A stretch of DNA of 59,293 nucleotides, taken from Terfezia claveryi. Its lineage: Eukaryota > Ascomycota > Pezizomycetes > Pezizales > Pezizaceae. Shown one piece after another: positions 11,516-22,859 of this stretch; the stretch's first letter is position 1, and each line of letters starts with the position of its first letter. The notes below the pieces were generated by a model that worked only from the letters and a program-made list of their open reading frames with translations, did not search any database and was not told the DNA's origin. The stretch is taken from the NCBI GenBank assembly GCA_015179025.1, contig WHUX01000283.1:1-59293 (forward strand). The letters are read 5' to 3'. A program made the translations under genes and the position numbers.

Positions 11516-11836
11516 ATGAGAAAGGTAGTAGAGGAAGCAATTGCAGATTTGGCTATTATGTTTCTACCACCAAAGCCTAAAATTTCAGATGTGTATTACT
11601 AACATTTTGAAGAAGCTTTAGAGAAGTATAGTTCAGGCAATTATAGTATCTATCATCTTACTAGCTAGGTAGCTATTAGGCAAAGAGAGGTCAAAGATCC
11701 TATTTTCTTTCAAGATTTAATATCAAGTAGAACATATCATAATGGTGCCTATATGTTTTATAGAAAGATTGCATTATTGATACAGTCTGTTTCTTTGTTA
11801 TTTCAAGCTGTTAATCTAGTAATGTATTTATATTAC

Positions 11837-12046
11837 TTACAACAATATAAGTATATTTGTTGAAATCTTCTTTATGAATAGTTTGAAACTAATTATATAG
11901 AGTAGAATGGCATGTGAACAATTGTCTAAACCATACTTCTCTAAAGCTTTTTCAAAATGTTTGTGATGTATATCTAAAATTTTAGGCCTTAGTAGTGGAA
12001 ACATAATAGCCAAATCTGCAATTGCTTCCTCTACTGCCTTTCTCAT
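11837..12046 (-). pseudogene. Unrecognised coding remnant in right arm of inverted repeat
   Basis: Sixty-nine residues, MRKAVEEAIADLAIMFPLLR onward, match the left-arm peptide downstream of its stop, with several conservative substitutions (HHKHFEKALEKYG versus YY-HFEEALEKYS). It is an antisense copy of the same unknown gene fragment. Confidence 0.4.
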
Positions 12047-13149
12047 CTATTTAGCCTGAATTTTTCCAAATGGAATCTCCAATACTTTCTACTAATATAC
12101 CATAATCATCTTATCTTCAACTAAAATCTTCTTGCTATCAATAACCAAAGGGTAATTTTGTATAATAGAAATAGTAGTTGAGACAGAAGTCAATAGAGTA
12201 TTAAGCTTAATAAAGGCAAAAGAGACAGGCGAAGAGATAGGTGAAGAGATAGCAAGAGAGACGAGGAACAGCAGCTAAAGAGATGGCAGTAGAGCCATGT
12301 GAGTTAGAAGTAGTATAAGTTTCCAATTTGAGATTTTTATAGAATACTCAAGTAACTTTGGCATTTAAATGGTCTGATTCCTTATACTCTAAAGAGGTAG
12401 ACTTAAGCTGTTGAACCAAGCGAACACTATTCATTTTGATTTAAATACATATGCCAGCAGTAATTGCAATAGCTCCTGTTGGCAGTAATTGTGACATAGG
12501 ATTGTGAAATTTAATAAATGTATAGCTTCTACCAGTTTGTTCAGCCTTGGTCTTTGTCCTTAATAGAAGAGTTGGTTGAATTTGGTACCTGCAGGAAGAG
12601 TTAGTAAAGGTTGATTAAGATAGAACCAGCACTTACAGAATTCGAGATTGTAGAGGGGGGTAGAGGCAGGCCGGGTAGAGGCAGGCCGGCACGGGGGTAG
12701 AGGCCGGCGGAGGTGGGCAGAGGTGGGCGTAGGTAGGCTGGCTGGCAGAGGTAGGCTGCTGGCAGAGGTAGGCTGGCTGGCAGAGGTAGGCTGCTGGCAG
12801 AGGTAGGCTGGCTAGCAGAGGTAGGCTGGCTGGCAGAGGTAGGCAGGCTGGCTGGTGGTGGTAGCTGGCTGGTGGTGGTTGGAGGTAGACCGGCGGTAGA
12901 CCGGCGGTGGGCGGTGGGAGGTAGATGGGGAAGGTAGACAGGTGGAGGTAGAAGGCAGGCTGCGGAAGGAAAAAGAATACGTAGCCTTAAGTTGATGACT
13001 CAACTAGGGCGCTAGCCTACGTTCGGCTGGCCCCCAGGTTTTACGCGAGCGTAGCGAGCGGCAATGTCTCGTAAAATGTCCGGAAACACCTCTACCGAAG
13101 CAGTGGGGCAGATGCCAACAGCAGTAGGGCAGACGCTCTCGCTGCACTT

Positions 13150-15720
13150 ACCACCACACCTCCTACTCAGCCTTCAACGTCGACTTCCGACAGACAAATC
13201 CCATCCCTCAATGTGATCACCATAAAACTACTACTGTTATACATGCCAAAGTGGGCAATCATCGAGCCTGGGATATCATCGAAGGAAGAACTATAATGCA
13301 ATTTCATGCCCTTCTAGATACTTTATATCTTCAATTCGACAACAGACAATCAAACATACACTCAAAGCTAGCAGAAGAATAGCAAGATTATGGAAGAGAA
13401 ACAATATTATATACAAAATGACGAGAGATATAAATGGAGCACTATAAACATAACCTGAGCAGAATGAAGTCACGTAAGCTCTGGCCCCGCAGGCACACAC
13501 TCAGATCAATCCGACTCTACAAATTCAGGCTGATGTTCAGGTCAATCCTGTATAACAACTATATGGGAGATACGGACATATTGCCTTCGATACACGAAAA
13601 ACTCTTCCCAAACTCAATATATGTGAAGCCTGCCTACTTAGTAAAATAACAAAACCTCCTTCTCGTGCAAATCAAGGAATGCGTACGTCTCGACCTTTGG
13701 AATATACCATATTATGGAAAACTCTGGAAAGTTGGGAATAGCAAAAAATCCCAAACCAGCGGAACTAGCTGTGAGCGAACCAACAGAACCAGCTGCAAAC
13801 AAACCAGCTCAGACAAAAAGACCTAGAAAAAAGGCATTAGACTGGTTTGAAGAAGTAGGAGAACGCAAGTCTAAAAGAGAGTGAAAACCTACCAGAAAGA
13901 TATCAACTACCATCAATATAGCTGCAATAGCGGGCAATAACCCTGATCATCCAACAGATGCACAAACTAGACAATCTCCAGAAGTAGCAGAATGGGCAAA
14001 AGCCCGATCTTGAGAAATAGAACAATTGCAGCGATATGGAGTATACACAATAATCAGCAAAGAAGCGATCCCTAAAAACGCTAAGATTGTAGACACCAAA
14101 TGGGTCTATGTAATCAAAAGAAAAGCCGACGGAACTCTTGACAAATACAAAGCAAGAAAGGTTGGAAGGGGATTTACCCAAGAAGATAGAGTGAGCTATG
14201 ACTCTGACAAAATATATGTACAAATGATGAGGTCAGAAACCTTCAAAATTCTGCTAGTTTTGGCCCTACATAGAAAATAAGCTATCCGCCAAAGGGATGT
14301 GGTAGCTGCATATTTGCAAGCGTTACCCTATCATGATGTCTATATATTAGATATCAATGAAAACGACGAAGTTGAATATTAAAAACTAAATAAAGCTTTA
14401 TATATGGTCTAAAAAACAGGCCGGACATGAATAGTTTAAGAAAATCCTAGCTTTGGCGGGTCTCGACCAATTTATTGGCGATAAAGGGACCTATGTTAAC
14501 AAAGAAGGATCGGTCATAATAAGAAATCATGTTGATGATCTATGAGGCATAGCACCCAATAAGGCTTTGCTCGATCAAGCTGAGCGAAAAGCCAATGAAT
14601 ATATTGAATTTGAGAAAAGAGGAAGGCCAGAGAAATTATTAGGGATGGAGCTTCAGTGGAATAAAGAAGGGATGCGGTCATAAATGACCCCAAAAGCCCT
14701 TATAGAATTCATGACAAAAGCCCATTTGCAAGGCATACCTTGACCTAAAAAATCGCTACCTTCAGATCTAGCTATTTTCCAGCAGATATTGAGGAATAGG
14801 TGAATAGCTACCTTCACATCTAGCTAGAGCAGATAATGAGGAAGACGAAATCAAATACGCTACTTTACGTAGCTACAGCAGATGATGAGGAAGAGGCGAG
14901 ATCGAATACGCTACCTTCAAATCTAGCTATATCTACAGCAGATTATGGGGAAGAGGCAATACAAAGGAAGATACGAATAATGGGAAGAGGCCAAGTGCAC
15001 AGTGAAGGGATGAAGACAATAGTAGCTGTGTATTAGTTGCCAATATGAGCACCGTCGGAAATAATTATTTTCCCTCTCCAATTTGGTTACATGCTTGTTT
15101 TCACTGACATACTAATCGTATATATATGGAGATCATGAACGTCTTTTATATTGACATGCACCGAACAAGCCTATAATATAAGGCCGCCAACGAGCCAGAA
15201 AGACCTCTATCAAGCTCGAAGCTCAAAGACCCCAGCTTTGGATGAAGAATGAGTACTGCGAACGCAAAGACCAAAAACGAGCGCCACGAGCACGAGAATG
15301 ATAGAACCCCATCTCCTGCACAGGAAAGTCGGGTTAGATAGCTGGGAAGGAATGTATTGAACCTTTTCCTGTGTCGCTAGCTCTTTCCTATAGGGGTTTT
15401 TCCACGCAGAGGTTTTTAACGGCAATGGAGATGTTGTTCAAGAACATACAAATCTCAGGATATTTGGAGAATCCGTGATCTACTTCAGTAAGGGATATGA
15501 GGCTCACATTATTGGATATACCTTTACATTTGGAAAGCCACAACTAATGGCGAACGAAGGACCAGCTCGCGCATGCCATTCCGCCCCAATCTAGCAGACA
15601 TCCTTATAAAACTTACCCCAATGAGCACTATTACCACTATTACCACGTGGAAAAACAGATGGATGTTGCTGACCGAGTAAGGGAACCGCTTGGTTAGCCA
15701 GTGGTATATGAAATAAGCAA
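13150..15720 (+). pseudogene. Degenerate Ty1/copia element (gag, integrase and RT fragments)
   Basis: Short blocks match the better-preserved copia element at 47.8-52.6 kb in order. They are a gag block with WDIIEGR near 13270, a gag block near 13310-13380, an integrase-RT linker (AKPRKKALDWFEEVGERKSKRE-like) near 13790-13890, RT near 14020-14280 (YGVYTIISKEAIP, KIVDTKWVYVIKRK) with VVAAYLQ near 14300, the RT Asp-Asp motif NHVDDL near 14525, and a late block with PNLADILIKLTPMSTI near 15575-15625. Stops and frameshifts are frequent, and about 500 bp near 15060-15560 holds little recognisable sequence except an integrase C-terminal scrap near 15450-15535. Confidence 0.75.
14756..14970 (+). repeat. 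Degenerate tandem repeat (~60 bp, about 3-4 units) inside copia remnant
   Basis: The segment CTACCTTCAAATCTAGCTA..CAGCAGAT-ATG-GGAAGAGGC recurs three to four times. It lies where other copia copies in this window (37.36 and 46.47 kb) have one corresponding block, so it looks like a local expansion. Confidence 0.6.
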
Positions 15721-16519
15721 GCAAACAAGCAGTCCTATCATTCACATCTTATTATCTTTACCTCTTTTACCTGCGCACAACGAGTGCGACCCCGGGGATT
15801 CCTAAATGTCAGGTTCCTACAACTATGGTCGTGCGTATTGGATCTGCCTGCACATGACCAGCGTTGGAACGCTGCATTGAGAGCAGAGAGGCTGTTTACT
15901 TGTCTATCATTCAGATGCTTACAATCCCCCGCACAAGCCCCTCGGTAGAGGCAATCACCCCCCGTTCCAAAACTTGGTGGATCACACGCGGACAAGTACC
16001 GGGCGGTTGAGGCACTAGCCCCAGTCTGGTTGGACTGAGCTCGATGATAAACCAGCCCCAAAAGGATAGTGCACCAACTATAAAGGGTAGCCATTGCCGG
16101 ATTAAGTACGGGGGCGCAGTACAAAAGTCTTTTCCCCTTTCCTATCTGGGGGTTGCAGATCCACGGCTATGCATGCATAAATACTTGGCATTGGATGGGC
16201 ATTCACGCATATTTACGGATATGGACTCAGTGCTATGGCCCTCCACCGGCTCAACTACAACATCAGTTGTCTTACTTTCTCACTGTCCAACCTCTCAATT
16301 TACCAGATATCAACTAACTCTTCTCCAACTATGGAATTCAATATATAGAGTATCAGCCCTTCCCCGACCCTTAACCCTTCAACCAACCCTTCCCTACCAT
16401 CTTAATTCATCAATACAGTATTGCCTTCCCCGCCCCCTTAAACCCCAATCCCCCGAACACCCCAATCCTAGGCAGTAGTCCTTAGGCAAACATGTTGCTA
16501 ATAGCCGAAATAGGGAAAT
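15721..16519. other. Gene-free stretch, no supported feature
   Basis: Open frames exist on both strands (plus 16044-16478, minus 16124-15738), but neither shows recognisable domains, low-redundancy composition or splice signals. A C-rich, pyrimidine-biased run lies near 16355-16475. Confidence 0.5.
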
Positions 16520-16999
16520 CTCACTTCCCACACGGCAGCTGACCAAGCGTGGAAATGAATGGCGTGACCTTGAGCAATGGAGGATTTAGCATTGGATTGA
16601 ACGCATTCCTTACCATATCCAAGAGGTCATCAGACTTGAGGGTGGAAATGAATATTCTGAAGGACACCCTCCTGTGAAAAAGGATAAAGAAAGAGTACTG
16701 GATTGCAGTGCACCCCGTGAGCGGCAGCTCCGCATTCAGGAGACTAATAAGATCCACAATCTCTTGTTGGTATTCAAGAAGTTGTCGATCTGGAGGATCT
16801 TAACACTGATGAATGGAGGCATATGCCGGAGACTGACCAAATTGTCAGTATTGATCCAATCGATACCATGATTTCAGCAAGTCCTAAAGGCCGAAAAAAG
16901 AAGGGCCCCAAAGATGGTGTTCGGAGGAAACCAAGGCCACGGACATACAAGGTGCGCTTCATGCCGCTATCAACACCCGGTGTGAGTTGGGAGGGGTGA
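16520..16999 (+). pseudogene. Unidentified coding remnant
   Basis: About 160 codons look protein-like across two frames. One reads IPYHIQEVIRLEGGNEY and on to a charged stretch ending QETNK near 16750. One base out of frame, the second begins QSLVGIQEVVDLEDLN and ends with PRTYKVRFMPLSTPGVSWEG and TGA at about 16999. The second part contains a basic patch GRKKKGPKDGVRRKPRPR. I do not recognise the family. A frameshift near 16750, or an unrecognised splice, joins the two parts. Confidence 0.3.
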
Positions 17000-17955
17000 G
17001 GTGGCACGGGTGTGTGAGGTGGGCGAGGTCATTGGTTACACAGTAGATAGCTAGTCGTAGGGATTTTGAATTTGGCAGAGGTTGTATAGAGACTCTTCAA
17101 ATTCGAAGCCGAACTCAACATGTTTAACGCAGGATTTCAGACTACCATAATGCACGTGCACCCCCTCCCTGCCCTGTACCCCTCTCTCGTTTATGCTAGG
17201 CACTTCGAGTGTTCATAGTAGTAATCCTGAACCTGTCCGCAGCTTAGTTAGTTCCTTACATATCTATTTACCCTTAATATTATAAGCACGCTCGCAGGCA
17301 GCATTTCTACTATGCAACTCGTAGGCAATTAATCTACTTACTGGATTTGGTACAAAACGCACTTGAATTAATGTAAATATACCTAACTTGAGCTATATTA
17401 AATACATACAACTAGTCCATTAGTGATCCGGACACAGGTGGATTGGCTAAGCTATCATCCACTAGTCCAATTTATATCCGTTCAGATAGAACTGAGATGT
17501 TATTGCTGTTCTGGTCTACTGGATTGAGCATTTCAACTCAATTTTGAAGCATTGGCAGCGGCGACTGACACAAGACTTTTGCAAGTATAGGGAGACAGAA
17601 ACCAAAGTTGTTGTAGATGCCTGCCGATAGCATTAACTAAGGTGATTGTAGATTATTGAGCTAGAGTATCTGCAATTCATCATTTAAGTCTATAAAGTCA
17701 GTTGCTTTGGTTGGATAAAGGTTGACAAGTAAACCATCTTTAGTTAACGATGCTGTGGTTTTGAAATAATAACTTTTGACTATAATCCTTTATTGTTCAT
17801 TTTAGCCCAATCTTCTCCTAGAATTCTTATACTGGCTATATTACCTGCTGCAAAAATATGGACTGTATGACATTTATTATCATGTTCTATCAAACCACTT
17901 GTCCATGATACCATAAAACAGAATCTATTCAATTTGGTTTAAAACTGAGAATTGG
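17000..17955. other. AT-rich gene-free stretch
   Basis: I see no open frame of interest, no tRNA and no LTR termini. Two copies of an ACTAGTCCA motif lie near 17411 and 17462. Composition is AT-rich, as expected of decayed mobile DNA. Confidence 0.5.
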
Positions 17956-17959
17956 AAGT

Positions 17960-18620
17960 AGGAATATACTCAGCATCCTTCTCTTCATTCTATTGATCAT
18001 CTAGATCTTCATTAGTAGAGTTTTTTTTTTTTCCGAATCCCTTGCTTGTTCAAATTCTATAGTTTTCTAATTTTGAAGTAGAAGGTGGATAGGGTTGGCC
18101 GAAGACAATCTTATACAGAGTATCAAGTATTGAAAAGTATTTAATTTAATTTATATGTAATGCAATATTCGGAAGTGCTATATCCCATGCTAGATTACCC
18201 CACTCGATTCTCCATTTTGCTAGATGAGATTGTACGACTCTATTGGCTTGCTCAGTGAAGCCCTTGAACTTGAAAAGTGCAAATTTTCCATTTTTAAATT
18301 TAATAATCTAAGCTCATAATAAACACTCAACTGCTACCTTAAATTCTCTACCATTATTAGACTGTAAATTTTCAAGTAGACCATAAAGCTGAATCCAAAA
18401 TCTCATTGCAGACATGACAGACTCCGACTAATACTATTAGTATCATACTAATGAGTTTAACTTACTAATTTATCTTCTAATGGAGCAAGATAGCACCACT
18501 ATAATGGTCTTTCATATGACAAATCCATGGCGCAAATCAATTAGATCAACTTGCACGCGAGGTATGTCGCCCGCGAGCGGCCCAGAACACACATCTCACT
18601 AGTTCTGGAGGATATCGGGT
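17960..18620 (-). pseudogene. Decayed integrase remnant, related to the element at 56.4-59.3 kb
   Basis: Read on the minus strand, three short blocks match a DDE integrase in order: VQVDLIDLRHG near 18555, LQSNNGREFKVA near 18350, and GFTEQANRVVQSHLAKWRIEWG near 18240. The corresponding blocks in the integrase at 58698-58150 are VQIDLVDMRATPHNG, LQCDNGAEFKS and GLVEQANG. The second catalytic Asp is now Asn. Stops separate the blocks. The assignment rests on motif order and similarity by eye. Confidence 0.6.
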
Positions 18621-21050
18621 TGTTTGACTGAGCTAGGTTCTGTCAAGGCAAGAGATTTAGACAAAGAAGGGCTTCACCTCATCAGATGGACAATCAAAAA
18701 TACGTCCTGACGGACGTACTCTAAGGAACTTGAAGATCGCTCTCCGCACTCAAATAGTTTTGTGGTAAGGGTTGATATTTTTAAAGTATTCAGCTCAAGC
18801 TGATGAGATAATGATAGCTAAAGTCTTCTAAATACATTATCCCCGCCCAAGCCCCTTTTTGAGTTAAACCCTGAATCATCATGACAGCGGGATGTCTCTG
18901 GACACTGTGCGGTCTGTCCCGTAGGAGCCCTCATGATAAGTAATAAGCTCTCTAGGCTAGATAAGTAATATCTATTCAAGTTATGCAAACATATCCGAAC
19001 TAGCTGTATGGTATACTCGTACAGAGTGGTATATGAGTGCTCTGAATCAACTGATTAAACCCGGCTCGATTAAACCAAAAATCATGCTGGAGCAATAGAG
19101 ATTATCACAGGAATGCACTCCTGCATTTCTACAACCGGCCCCACTAGTAAGACTGTGCTATATAGTCAGATCTAGTACCCTTGTTCCTTCTTTCTCCATC
19201 TCCGCACCTCTAAGAGTCCGCGATTTAGCTTTTCCTTTGGCTTTCCGTTTGACGGTAAGTGCTTGCTGGGTCTGCAGGAGCAAACTCACGTGGTAGGCTG
19301 TGAGACACCAGTTCCCATAAAATTGCTGTCTAAGTTCTTTTATATATGGACCATAATCTATGCTAGACTCCGGAGATATAGTTGTTCGTCACTCAGGATT
19401 TCTGAAAAAGTTTATCGGCAAGCCGAGGTATATTAGCAACCAAGCATCTAACCCTCTCTGCAATGAAGGGAAAAAAAAAAAAAAAAAAAAGACCGGAAGA
19501 AATGGCCAGAGAAAAAACCAAGAAAAAAAAGGCCATAACAAAAGCAAAAGCAAAAGCAAAATAACAAGCTATAACCCACCCATGTTCTTAGATTCCCCTT
19601 CACCTTCTTCTCCTCACACTTCCACCTCTTTGGTTCTGGGTTGCAATCTGTTCCTTTGCCACATTCACTTAACCCTTCTCCTTCTTCCTTGCTCCGATCT
19701 TGTCCTTTGCTTTCCCATTCGCGGGCTGATCACGATAAGAAAACCCTTCTCGGCCTTTTCCCTACGTCCAGGTGAATTATTATATAGCAGCCGTCCCCTT
19801 TTTGCTGTTCAAGCCTCCTGAGCTTCACGTAACAAGGCGGGCCAGGGGATAGAGCAACCAAGGGGGATAGTGAAACCCTTAAGATTACTGATGTTTCAGT
19901 TGGAATTTCAGCTGCCTCGAAATCATTTGTTGCCGGGCGAGCCTTGCGTACGGAATTGTAATCAACAGTTGTGCAAAGGCTGCACCACAGAATAGGGAAT
20001 ACTTTCGAGAGGACGTTTAGTCTCATTCCGAAAAACAAAAAAACGAAGTTGGTTCGCTCCGTCGCTAAGCACCCATTTTCTCCGACCGCTCTCGAAAGTT
20101 GCCGCCCAAGTCAACCTCCCGAAGGCCAGGGCTAGGATAAGGAAGAATTAGGCTTAGAGTTATGGTTATCGTTATGAGGAACGAACACGATTTTTGTTTT
20201 TTTTGGTCGGCGACATCGGTTTGAATTTCTCTGGAATGGAACCGGCGCCCGGACTGTGACACTTCATAAAACTTTGCCACCTGAAGTGTTTCCACCGAGG
20301 CATCCCGGACCAGCAAATAATACTGTCTTCGGGGTAAAATATCCTCATCCGTGGATATAAATTCTCCGTTTTTCTCCGCGAAGAACAGTGGCAGGTTTGG
20401 AGAAATTCACCTTGGCATTGCAATTCTTCGTCACCTGGGTGTGTACTGCGGGGTGTCCAGTGGTTGCCATAGCCTTTTTAGGTAAATCATTACTCGTATT
20501 CAGGGAGTCTAGCCTATGACGAGGCAGCTTGCTGCCCCGGAGCAGTTATTTATGACTTTTTTTTTTAACTCAGTAGTCGTGCACCATATGTCGGGACGGT
20601 ATGACGAGCAGTTCTATGAATTGATAGCTTGTTGAGGTATTCATTTGTATCTGAGTTTTGAGTTGTGGGGTGCTGTTTCTGGTTCTGGCTTGCCAGACGT
20701 ATCAAAATTGTGCTAGGGGTTAAGTATTCTGGTATCCAGATCAGATGGCTTCGAGGGGCTATCGCGGTGAAGGGACTTTGTTATATTAGTCTTGCCGCTG
20801 TGGGTCCTACTCCGAGCTCCACCCGGTCAAGGCAGCACAGGCCCTATTTGAGGCTGGTCCGGCGGGCCCATTGTGAGCACTGTGAATCAGACAATGGGTA
20901 TAAGGATACTCCGGTCCATCCTCCAAGATTTGGGCATGCTAAGGTTTAAGAAGTGAGGCTTGTTGGAACCTAGTTAGCCTAGCCTCGTAGACAAAGAAGT
21001 CGACAGAGAAGGGTTGAGAGAGTGAGGAGAGTGAGTGAGGAGAGTAAAAT
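18621..21050. other. Gene-poor stretch
   Basis: No gene could be supported. Visible items are a poly-A run at about 19471-19490 followed by AAAGC repeats to 19560, a pyrimidine-rich stretch at 19580-19720, and open frames without recognisable domains (plus 19360-19821, plus 20665-20949). The CTAAGAGTCCGCGA..GACGGTAAGTGC sequence near 19210-19265 resembles an exon-donor junction but leads nowhere clear. Confidence 0.45.
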
Positions 21051-21069
21051 AGTCTGGTTGGCACAACCC
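21051..21069 (+). repeat. Dispersed TAGTCTGGTTGGCACAA motif, copy 1
   Basis: This box also occurs at 21725, 22801, 37188, 46272 (variant), 54646 and 54931, and in reverse complement at about 22817, 22840, 23158, 23210 and 53056. Several copies are followed within a few bases by a short C-rich/G-rich hairpin. It is likely a transposon terminus. Confidence 0.55.
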
Positions 21070-22337
21070 CCCGCCAAACGGGGAGGGTAAAAGTAGTTGG
21101 GAGTAAAAGAGGATGACCTTCTCTTCAGGCAGTGTTATGGTGGAGAGGCACAAGACTGTGGAGTCTGATCTGGCGAACCAGACTAAGCGATTAAGTAATA
21201 AGTATCCACACCAGCGGCTGCCAAGCCTTCCCCGCCAGCTATCAGGGTTCTCGTGCCAAAACTCTAGGTATCTGTCGCGAAATAATTATTTTTGCTGCTA
21301 AGAAGCGAATGCCAAGATCAGGCTAGAGTCTGGGTACGAGAACAATTTCCATATCATATTTGTACTGTATTTAGCGCGGACCCGGCTGATTAACTTGCCT
21401 CGTCCTGAATCCACCTGGGTTTCCCGGTGGCTCATCAAATCCCTCTAACGGGACCGCATATGAATAATGAGTTTTTCTTTTTTTAAAAAATAAATTCTCC
21501 CCGTTGTTAAAACCTAAGGTATCGGGACTAGACTACCCCACTGGTAGGGAATGAAGAAGGGGAGGATAGGCAAATGTGTAGAGTAGTGGAGCGGAGTGAT
21601 GGCGGAGGCAGTGAAGGTACGGGGTATTTCCCTATGTATCTCAGGCGGTTTATCTAGTCATGCATGTAGATACGAGAGTGGATAATCGCCTAGGCTTTTC
21701 CTGGATCTGTACGGACCGTACGTATAGTCTGGTTGGCACAACACCCTCCTCGCCGTACGTAGACGATTAGTCTTGATCACGTAGCACAGGCACCTCACGT
21801 GACTACGAATGCCAAGACCTTTTTATTAGGGACAAATATTTGTGTGAATGAGAGAACTACGGATACACCATTCATCTCTTTCAGTATTAGGAGTAACAAA
21901 TTAACCAACAGCTTATATTTTAAGACTCTAGTATTATTTTTATTATTAGGAGCAGATATAATAAAAGAAGACTTAGAATTCATAAAACCAGCTAGTTAAG
22001 CATTACTCTTTATAGGTGATAAATCTAAACCTAAAAGTATTATATTCATTATGAAAGTCATTATATCAATTTATTGCACGATGTAATACTTCTATTTTAG
22101 GTGTACGCATATAACCGTTAATTATATTGATTATTTTTATAACATCCTTCTATTTTCTGGATCTGTCACATAACACAACCTTGTTTTTCTTTTCTATATA
22201 ATATACCTGCTTCAAAAATTGATATTAATTTTTCAGCTAAAGGACTATCGTTTAAATTAAAGACTATTAATATTTTTGGACGATATTTTTGAGCATTAGA
22301 ATCTTATCATGAACCGCTATAGACCCTGAGGCATCTA
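21070..22337. other. Gene-free stretch
   Basis: No coding feature was supported. It contains one TAGTCTGGTTGGCACAA box (21725-21741) and AT-rich sequence from about 21820 to 22300. Confidence 0.5.
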
Positions 22338-22693
22338 CAGTCAACTCTTGCTATACCGGACCTCGCTATAACGGATCCCTTGTTATACCGGACGGCCATA
22401 CAATACCGGACCGTACAGAGTGCTAGAGGAGTGCAGGGGTCTTCATATCCCTGTCGCCATACATTTCTCCCTCGCTATACCGGACGAGGCATGTCTGGTT
22501 GCTGAATAATCCACTCTGTTAGGCTTAATGTGACTTGAAATACCCTTTTGGAGGGCAAAATGGGAGTTCTCAGAACCCACGTGACTGGTTAAGCCCTGTC
22601 TGAGGGCTAGCGCCATTTTCTATACCGGAACCTTTGCTATACCAGACAAAAAGCCCTGGATTTCTGTCGTCCGTTATAGCAAGATTAAACCAG
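22338..22693. mobile_element. pogo/Tigger-like MITE, ~356 bp
   Basis: The left end CAGTCAACTCTTGCTATACCGGAC and the reverse complement of the right end share TCTTGCTATA-CGGAC at the same offset. TA precedes the left end, and CTA follows the right end, as for TA-targeting Tc1/pogo elements. Inside, CTATACCGGAC-type boxes are repeated about six times (22350-22490, 22620-22650). There is no transposase. The outermost right bases are diverged. Confidence 0.65.
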
Positions 22694-22800
22694 CTAAATA
22701 AAATGCAGGTTGGCACAAAGACCTCTGCGGGGTAGTAGTTAGTACACGTTAGTTGGCTTGGTACTGACCCAACCAGCTATAATTTTCGAGGGGCTTGTGT

Positions 22801-22833
22801 AGTCTGGTTGGGTGTTGTGCCAACCAGACTATA
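22801..22833. repeat. Foldback of the TAGTCTGGTTGG motif
   Basis: TAGTCTGGTTGG and CCAACCAGACTA face each other across about 9 bp, a perfect 12-bp inverted repeat. A third half (CCAACCAGACTACC) follows at about 22842. This may be a collapsed element with the same terminal motif at both ends. Confidence 0.6.
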
Positions 22834-22859
22834 CCTCTATGACCAACCAGACTACCAGA

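Larger units (their letters stand above)
10649..12981. repeat. Large inverted repeat, two ~1-kb arms around ~245-bp spacer
   Basis: The left arm is about 10649-11665. The right arm is about 11910-12981 and is its reverse complement with moderate divergence and small indels. Both arms contain, in the same order: a pyrimidine-rich TACCTCTGCCAGCC minisatellite, an intron-like sequence (GTAAGTGCTAGTT..TTTACTAACTCTTC), an AT-rich stretch and a coding-like segment ending in a conserved MRK(V/A)VEEAIADLAIMF. The transcription sense of each arm points inward. It could be a head-to-head pair of one repeat family or a foldback element. No flanking target duplication was found by eye. Confidence 0.8.

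Noticed and set aside
16044..16478. A 144-residue frame rich in Pro, Leu and Ser
   Set aside because: Its second half is a pyrimidine-rich tract, and there is no domain or conserved start.
20665..20949. A 94-residue open frame
   Set aside because: No recognisable domain, no splice support, no repeat copy. Length is within chance expectation.
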